This document shows positions 58,490 to 64,000 of a DNA stretch of 64,000 nt, one piece after another. Made by a program: the position numbers and the translations under genes. Source of the DNA: Pseudooceanicola onchidii. GTDB taxonomy: Bacteria; Pseudomonadota; Alphaproteobacteria; Rhodobacterales; Rhodobacteraceae. Numbering within the stretch: the stretch's first letter is position 1; each line of letters starts with the position of its first letter. The stretch lies in contig NZ_SPUW01000003.1 of NCBI RefSeq assembly GCF_004959925.1, forward strand, positions 186,001-250,000, in the 5' to 3' direction. The notes under the pieces are model-generated. The model ran no database searches. It saw only the letters and a program-made list of their open reading frames with translations, and had not been told where the DNA came from.

Positions 58490-60754
58490 ATGCCCGACCT
58501 TCTGATCGAACTCTTTTCCGAAGAAATCCCCGCGCGCATGCAGGCGCGCGCCGCCGCCGACCTGAAGGCGCGGATGACGGATGGTCTGGTCGAGGCCGGT
58601 CTGACCTATGCGGGGGCTGCCGCTTTCCACACACCGCGCCGCCTGACGCTGGCGATCGAGGGTCTGCTTGAGCGGTCTCCGACGCTGCGCGAAGAACGCA
58701 AAGGCCCGCGCGTCGACGCGCCGGAAAAGGCGATCGAAGGGTTCCTGCGCGGTGCCGGTGTCGCCAAGGAGGACCTGAAGGTCCAGGACGACAAGAAGGG
58801 CCAGGTCTATGTCGCGGTGATCGAAAAGCCGGGGCGCGAGGCCGCGGAAATCGTGGCCGAGGTGCTTGGGTCGGTTATCAACAATTTTCCCTGGCCCAAA
58901 TCCATGCGTTGGGGCTCTTCTGGTTTGAAATGGGTAAGGCCGCTGCATTCCATCCTCTGCGTCCTGTCGTCCGAGGCAGGCACCGAGGTCGTGCCGTTCG
59001 AGATCGAGGGCATCGTGGCGGGCGACACCACGGCGGGCCATCGGTTCATGGCGCCCAGGCGGTTTTCCGTCACGAATTTCGAGGATTACGCCGCGAAGCT
59101 CAAGCGGGCGTACGTGGTGCTGGACGCGCAGGAGCGGGCCGATCACATCTGGCAGGACGCAACCAACATGGCCTTCGCCGCCGGGCTTGAGGTGGTCGAG
59201 GACAAGGGGCTGTTGTCCGAAGTCGCCGGGCTGGTTGAATGGCCGGTGGTGCTGATGGGGGAAATCGGCAGCGATTTCCTTGGCTTGCCGCCCGAGGTTC
59301 TGCAGACCTCGATGAAGGAACACCAGAAATTCTTCTCGGTCCGCAATGCCAAGACGGGCCGGATCGAACGGTTCATCACGGTGGCCAACCGCGAAACCGC
59401 CGACAATGGCGCGACCATCCTTGCGGGCAACCAGAAGGTTCTGGCGGCGCGTCTGTCGGATGCCAAGTTCTTCTGGGAAAACGATCTTCGCATCGCCGCG
59501 AAGGGGATGGAGACCTGGACAGAGCAGCTCTCCAACGTGACCTTCCACAACAAGCTCGGCTCTCAGGCGGCGCGGATCGACCGGATCGCGGCGCTTGCGC
59601 GCGAGATCGCGCCGCAGATCGGTGCGGACGCGGATCTGGCCGAAAAGGCCGCGCGGGTGGCCAAGGCCGACCTGTCGTCGGAAATGGTCTATGAATTCCC
59701 CGAACTTCAGGGGCTTATGGGCCGCTACTACGCCGAGGCCGCGGGCCTTCCGACCGAGGTCGCCGCCGCCTGCCAGGACCATTATTCGCCGCTCGGCCCG
59801 TCGGACACCGTGCCGACCGCGCCCGTGTCGGTCGCCGTGGCGCTGGCCGACAAGCTGGACACGCTGACCGGGTTCTGGGCGATCGACGAAAAGCCGACCG
59901 GATCGAAAGACCCGTTTGCCCTGCGCCGCGCGGCGCTTGGGGTGATCCGGCTGCTGCTGGTGAACGGGCTCCGGCTGGAGCTGAAATCAACGGTTCAGAC
60001 GGCAATCGTCGAACACTACAACGCTTTGCAATTTCAAATTTTGGAAGAAATTCGCAAGGACGAATACACGGCGATGCATCAGTTCGGCATCAAGAGCTAC
60101 AATCAGTTCAAAGAGGTCCAATCGCTTGTCAGTGAACAGCTTTCTTTGGCTTCGGACAAACAAAATCAACAAGATACGTTCATCGAAAAACTGGGCCAAA
60201 TCGATCTTTCGAATTTCGTTTCGGATGAAGATGACCTCCTCTCCTTCTTCCACGACCGGCTCAAGGTGCACCTGCGCGATGAAGGCATCCGGCACGACGT
60301 GATCGACGCCTGCCTTGCCATGCCCGGCAACGACGACATCACCTTGCTGACCCGTCGGGCGCAGGCGCTTGGCGATTTCCTCAAGACCGAGGAAGGGGAG
60401 AACCTGGTGCAGGGGTTCAAGCGCGCCAACAACATCCTGTCCCAGGCCGAGGAGAAGGACGGCGTGTCCTATGAATTCGGCGCGGACAAGAAGTTTGCCG
60501 AAGACCCGACCGAAGAGGCGCTGTTCGACGCCCTGCAGGCCGCGCGCCCGCAGATCGACGCGGCGATGAAGGCCGAGGATTTCGCCGCCTCCATGGGGGC
60601 CATGGCCGCCCTGCGCGCGCCGATCGATGCCTTCTTCGAGGCGGTGCAGGTGAACTCTGACAAGGAAATCGTCCGGCGCAACCGGTTGAATCTGTTGTCG
60701 ACCATCCGCTCGACCTGTCTTGCCGTCGCGGACCTGACCAAACTGGAAGGCTGA
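58490..60754 (+). CDS. glyS: Glycyl-tRNA synthetase beta subunit with low-GC internal segment
   Basis: A 754-aa tRNA-binding subunit. Family start MPDLLIELFSEEIPARMQ, then TPRRLTLAIEGL and the HD-like DHYSPLGPSDTVPTAPVSVAVALADKLDTL. Residues about 504-583 (60000-60240) are Gln/Lys/Glu-rich and encoded by DNA of about 43% GC by my count (103 of 240 bases), against 65% around it. After it the conserved FFHDRLKVHLRDEGIRHDVIDA resumes in frame. The anticodon-binding C-terminus is complete. Confidence 0.96.
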   Translation: MPDLLIELFSEEIPARMQARAAADLKARMTDGLVEAGLTYAGAAAFHTPRRLTLAIEGLLERSPTLREERKGPRVDAPEKAIEGFLRGAGVAKEDLKVQDDKKGQVYVAVIEKPGREAAEIVAEVLGSVINNFPWPKSMRWGSSGLKWVRPLHSILCVLSSEAGTEVVPFEIEGIVAGDTTAGHRFMAPRRFSVTNFEDYAAKLKRAYVVLDAQERADHIWQDATNMAFAAGLEVVEDKGLLSEVAGLVEWPVVLMGEIGSDFLGLPPEVLQTSMKEHQKFFSVRNAKTGRIERFITVANRETADNGATILAGNQKVLAARLSDAKFFWENDLRIAAKGMETWTEQLSNVTFHNKLGSQAARIDRIAALAREIAPQIGADADLAEKAARVAKADLSSEMVYEFPELQGLMGRYYAEAAGLPTEVAAACQDHYSPLGPSDTVPTAPVSVAVALADKLDTLTGFWAIDEKPTGSKDPFALRRAALGVIRLLLVNGLRLELKSTVQTAIVEHYNALQFQILEEIRKDEYTAMHQFGIKSYNQFKEVQSLVSEQLSLASDKQNQQDTFIEKLGQIDLSNFVSDEDDLLSFFHDRLKVHLRDEGIRHDVIDACLAMPGNDDITLLTRRAQALGDFLKTEEGENLVQGFKRANNILSQAEEKDGVSYEFGADKKFAEDPTEEALFDALQAARPQIDAAMKAEDFAASMGAMAALRAPIDAFFEAVQVNSDKEIVRRNRLNLLSTIRSTCLAVADLTKLEG

Positions 60755-60819
60755 CCCAAGCTTTTCCTTGCCCGAAGCGGCGACAGGATTATGCTGCGCG
60801 GATCAGAAGGATCGCCGCA

Positions 60820-63369
60820 GTGCAGCAGAAACCCACCACGCCCGAACTCATCACCGCGACCGCCCGGATCGACGTTGCGACCCATGGCGGCCGGGCGAAA
60901 TGTCTGCAGCGGCTGGTGCGGATGGACCTGCCGGTGCCGCGCACCGTCGCGCTGTCGTTCAATACAGTGCATGAGATCGCCTCGGGCCAGATGCCCGACA
61001 TCAAGTCCTTGCTGCAACCCTTTGGGGATCAACCGCTTGTCTGCGTCCGCCCGTCGTCGGAAGACCCCGATTGGGGCGGTCCGGGCGCGGTGATGAACGT
61101 CGGCATGAACGATGCGCTCTACGTCGATCTCTGCGACCGGATCGGGGTCGAGGCCGCGACGGCCGTCTATATGCGCTTCGTGCAGGGCTATGCGATCCAC
61201 GTCGCGCGTCTGGATCCCGACATGTTCGACGGGCTGATCCTGGAGGGTCGCGAAGGGCTGCGCCAGGTGCTGGCCGCCTACGAGGAAGAGACGGAAGAGC
61301 CGTTCCCGCAGGATCCCGAAGTGCAGCTGTCGGGTGTGTTGCGGTCGATGGCCCGCGCCTGGGAAGGCACGACCGCGCGGCTGCTGCGGCAGGCCAAGGG
61401 GGCGCCGGCCGATGCGGGGCTGGGCCTTGTCGTGCAGGAAATGTCCCTTGGGCTGGGGCTTGGTGAATGCGGTTCGGGCGTGATCCAGCTGGTCAGTTCG
61501 ACCACCGGCCTGCCGAAGATCACGGGGCGTTACCGCAGTCAGAGCCAGGGCCGCGATGCCCTGAGCAAGGAAGGCGCGTCGATCTACCTGGCCCGCGATG
61601 ACCGCGGCCCGTCGCTGGAAGAACTCGCGCCCGAGGCCTTCGCCCAGCTGATCGATTATACCCGGCAGATGCGGATCCGCCTGCGCGAGGAAATGCAGAC
61701 CGAATTCACCATCGAGAACGGCGAAGTGCATGTTCTGGACGGTGTCCGGATCCGGCGCAGTTCGCGTGCGGCCGTGCGCATCGCCGTGGCGCTGGCCAAG
61801 GATGGCATCATCCCGAAGGAAGAGGCGATCCTGCGGGTCGAACCGCGCGCCGCCACCGAAATGCTGCACCGCCAGATCGACCCGGATTGTCCGCGCGAAG
61901 TCATCGCCTCGGGCATCGCGGCCAGCCCCGGCGCGGCCTCGGGCAAGATCGTCTTTTCCTCGACGGCAGCGCAGGCGGCGGCCTCGCGCGGGGAAAGCTG
62001 CGTTCTGATCCGCCGGGAAACCACGCCCGAGGATATCCGGGGCATGCATGCCTCGGTCGCGGTGCTGACGGAACGTGGCGGGATCACCAGCCATGCGGCG
62101 GTGATCGCGCGGGGGCTGGGGCTGCCTTGCGTCGTGGGCGCGTCCGAGATGAAGGTGAACCTGCGGCGCAACACGGTCGCCATGGCCGATGGCCGGACCC
62201 TGCGTGAAGGTGATGCGGTCACCGTCGACGGGACCAACGGCGTGGTTATCGCGGGCGAGGCGGCGCTTCTGGAAGCCGCGCAGGATGACGAGTTTCGCGA
62301 CCTGATGAGCTGGGCCGACGAATTCCGCGACATCGGGGTGCGGGCCAATGCCGACACCCCGGCGGACGCGCAGATTGCCCGTGATTTCAACGCGGAAGGC
62401 ATTGGGCTTTGCCGGACCGAGCATATGTTCTTCGATCCCGGCCGCCTGACCGTGATGCGCGAGATGATCTTTGCCGAACATGGCGTGGATCGTCGGGCCG
62501 CGCTGGATCAGCTGCTGCCGATGCAACGGGCGGATTTTGTCGAACTGTTCCGCATCATGAAGGGGCATCCGGTCTGCATCCGCCTGCTGGATCCGCCGCT
62601 GCACGAATTCCTGCCCTCGCACCGCGATGGCATCCGGTCGCTGGCCGAGGCTCTGGATCGGCCGTTGTCGGACGTGACCCGGCGGATCGAGGAACTGGCG
62701 GAATACAACCCGATGCTGGGTCTGCGCGGGGTGCGTCTGGGCATCACCATGCCCGAGATCTACGATATGCAGGCGCGCGCGATCTTTGAGGCGGTGCTGG
62801 AAGCCAGCAAGGAAGGCGCGCAGGTCGTGCCCGAGATCATGATCCCGCTGGTGTCGGCCAAGCGCGAGGTCGAACTGGTAAAGGCGCGGGTCGAGGCCAT
62901 CGCCTCGGCCGTGCGGACGGTGACGGGGCGGGACTTCGACTATCGCCTGGGGGTCATGGTGGAAACGCCGCGCGCCGCGCTGCGCGCCGGGGAAATCGCG
63001 CCCCACGCGGCCTTTCTGTCCTTCGGGACGAACGACCTGACGCAGATGACCTATGGCCTGTCGCGTGACGACGCGGGGCGGTTCATGCAGACCTACGTGC
63101 AGCAGGGGGTGTTCCCCGAAGATCCCTTCCACATGCTCGATGCTGAAGGTGTGGGAGAGTTGCTGCAGATCGGGGCGGATCGCGGTCGGGGCGCACGAAA
63201 GGACCTTGTACTTTCGATCTGCGGCGAACACGGTGGTAATCCCGAATCAATCGCCTTTTGCCGGGCTGCAGGGTTCGATTACGTCAGCTGTTCGCCCTTC
63301 CGTGTGCCCGTCGCCCGGTTGGCCGCGGCCCAGCTGGCCGTGCGGGACCGGCTGATTCTCGCCGATTAA
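60820..63369 (+). CDS. PPDK-like PEP-utilising protein with degenerate ATP-grasp domain
   Basis: An 849-aa protein with the layout of pyruvate phosphate dikinase. N-terminal ATP-grasp-like (1-330), phosphohistidine domain GGITSHAAVIARGLGLPCVVG (about 415-435), and a PEP/pyruvate barrel with GIGLCRTEHMFFDPGR and CGEHGGNPESIAFCRAAGFDYVSCSP. The His and C-terminal Cys are kept. In the ATP-grasp part the usual MPGMMDT reads GPGAVMN and the NAQGEDVV block reads SQSQGRDAL. ATP-dependent dikinase activity is therefore doubtful. GTG start with AGAAGG. Confidence 0.85.
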   Translation: MQQKPTTPELITATARIDVATHGGRAKCLQRLVRMDLPVPRTVALSFNTVHEIASGQMPDIKSLLQPFGDQPLVCVRPSSEDPDWGGPGAVMNVGMNDALYVDLCDRIGVEAATAVYMRFVQGYAIHVARLDPDMFDGLILEGREGLRQVLAAYEEETEEPFPQDPEVQLSGVLRSMARAWEGTTARLLRQAKGAPADAGLGLVVQEMSLGLGLGECGSGVIQLVSSTTGLPKITGRYRSQSQGRDALSKEGASIYLARDDRGPSLEELAPEAFAQLIDYTRQMRIRLREEMQTEFTIENGEVHVLDGVRIRRSSRAAVRIAVALAKDGIIPKEEAILRVEPRAATEMLHRQIDPDCPREVIASGIAASPGAASGKIVFSSTAAQAAASRGESCVLIRRETTPEDIRGMHASVAVLTERGGITSHAAVIARGLGLPCVVGASEMKVNLRRNTVAMADGRTLREGDAVTVDGTNGVVIAGEAALLEAAQDDEFRDLMSWADEFRDIGVRANADTPADAQIARDFNAEGIGLCRTEHMFFDPGRLTVMREMIFAEHGVDRRAALDQLLPMQRADFVELFRIMKGHPVCIRLLDPPLHEFLPSHRDGIRSLAEALDRPLSDVTRRIEELAEYNPMLGLRGVRLGITMPEIYDMQARAIFEAVLEASKEGAQVVPEIMIPLVSAKREVELVKARVEAIASAVRTVTGRDFDYRLGVMVETPRAALRAGEIAPHAAFLSFGTNDLTQMTYGLSRDDAGRFMQTYVQQGVFPEDPFHMLDAEGVGELLQIGADRGRGARKDLVLSICGEHGGNPESIAFCRAAGFDYVSCSPFRVPVARLAAAQLAVRDRLILAD

Positions 63370-63529
63370 TAGCAATTTTTATCAATAGCTTGCACTTCGA
63401 CCTATCCTGATGCCCCCCGGCATTGCCCGGCCTGCAACCCTTGTCAGGCTGGACCTGCGGATTATTTTTCGTTAGGCGGTGCCGAGTTGAAAAGATGAAA
63501 CTGTCAGGCAATTCGGCCCGGGGGATACG

Positions 63530-64000
63530 ATGCGCGGATTGATTTGTGCTATTTTGCTGCTGGCTGCAGGCGGCGCTTTTGCCGAGGGCAGCGTCGAAGA
63601 TATTGCGACAGCCGAGAAGACGGGTCTTGATGCCGTCGGGTCGATCAAACTGGCCGCCCTTCTTGATACCGAAGCGATCCGCGATGTCCGGCCGCAGGCG
63701 CGCAAGGGCCTTAAGATCGAGTATTCGAAGAAATTCCTGGCCTCTCTGCCCAAGCCCAAGCTGTCCGATCAGGCCGCCTGCCTGGCCGAAGCGCTTTATT
63801 TCGAAGCGCGCGGCGAAAGCGTGAAGGGCCAGTTCGCGGTGGCCGAGGTCATCATGAACCGTGTCGACAGCGCGATCTTTCCCAATTCGATCTGCGGCGT
63901 GATCCATCAGGGCACGGGTCGCAAGTATGCCTGCCAGTTCACCTACACCTGTGATGGCAACCCCGAAGTGATCCGCGAAAAGGCCGCCTATTCGCGGGTG
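63530..64000 (+). CDS. SleB-type cell wall hydrolase (3'-truncated by window edge)
   Basis: 157 residues are visible. Signal peptide [18 protein letters not shown]. The hydrolase-2 (SleB/CwlJ) domain starts near residue 80 with [33 protein letters not shown]; the catalytic Glu is in YFEARGE. Predicted lytic transglycosylase or amidase-like peptidoglycan hydrolase. The C-terminus lies beyond 64000. Confidence 0.92.
   Translation, partial: MRGLICAILLLAAGGAFAEGSVEDIATAEKTGLDAVGSIKLAALLDTEAIRDVRPQARKGLKIEYSKKFLASLPKPKLSDQAACLAEALYFEARGESVKGQFAVAEVIMNRVDSAIFPNSICGVIHQGTGRKYACQFTYTCDGNPEVIREKAAYSRV

Noticed and set aside
60469-63231. Open frame of 920 codons on the minus strand
   Set aside because: Antisense shadow of glyS and the PPDK-like gene in high-GC DNA; no recognisable domain and His/Arg/Gly-rich composition typical of such shadows.

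Overview
The window is a high-GC (about 65%) alphaproteobacterial chromosome segment, most likely from the Rhodobacteraceae (Roseobacter group). The signs are GcrA, a SAM-II riboswitch on metZ, an Hsp20-DUF1150 pair, a CryB-type iron-sulfur photolyase, VPLPA-CTERM proteins, DUF1127, and a UbiK/Lgt/MidA/PgeF block. Almost everything is housekeeping or conserved accessory DNA. I saw no insertion sequences, tRNA or rRNA genes, CRISPR arrays or prophage modules. The two ends cut leuA (left) and a SleB-type cell-wall hydrolase (right).

Layout. 1-1.6 kb: leuA on the minus strand with a Leu-rich leader peptide. 1.7-5.5 kb: SDR, FeS photolyase and catalase on the plus strand. 5.6-8.0 kb: purE-purK followed by an AT-richer HEPN-like orphan. 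8.2-12.6 kb: DEAD-box helicase with a repeat tail, YdcH protein, Hsp20-DUF1150 and a GT10 glycosyltransferase. 12.6-18 kb: a Sat-APS kinase fusion, a secreted tail-collar/VPLPA-CTERM protein and a secreted FN3-like protein. 18-27.3 kb: trxB/lrp, Hint protein, pgeF-midA-lgt, ubiK, YbjN, and proC-csaA-hydroxyacid dehydrogenase. 27.3-35.2 kb: a four-gene predicted peptide-ligase system (transglutaminase, circularly permuted ATP-grasp/alpha-E, transglutaminase-DUF2126, metallopeptidase). 35.2-43 kb: tdk, arsH, a VPLPA-CTERM protein, carB with a micro-lipoprotein, gcrA and an alpha/beta hydrolase. 43-45.5 kb: SAM-II-metZ and folE2. 45.5-51.7 kb: the urease cluster ureD-A-(30-aa ORF)-B-(phasin-like)-C-(DUF1127)-E-F-G. 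51.7-55.8 kb: trkH, a methyltransferase and a pseudo-protease. 55.9-64 kb: glyQ-DUF6446-DUF1206-glyS, a PPDK-like protein and SleB.

How the genes work together. Urea is hydrolysed by UreABC, matured by UreDEFG. SDR-photolyase-catalase forms a light and oxidative stress group. The 27-35 kb cluster looks like a peptide-tag or small-peptide synthesis system with its own transglutaminase-fold and metallopeptidase partners. Amino-acid control is visible as a leucine leader (leuA) and a SAM-II riboswitch (metZ).

The least-explained signals are: the low-GC HEPN-like gene; a low-GC in-frame segment inside glyS; three TGCTGC-N3-GCAGCA palindromes, two of them inside the urease cluster beside phasin-like and DUF1127 genes; two overlooked micro-ORFs; and several proteins that keep a fold but have lost catalytic residues (pseudo-protease, Hint protein, PPDK-like).
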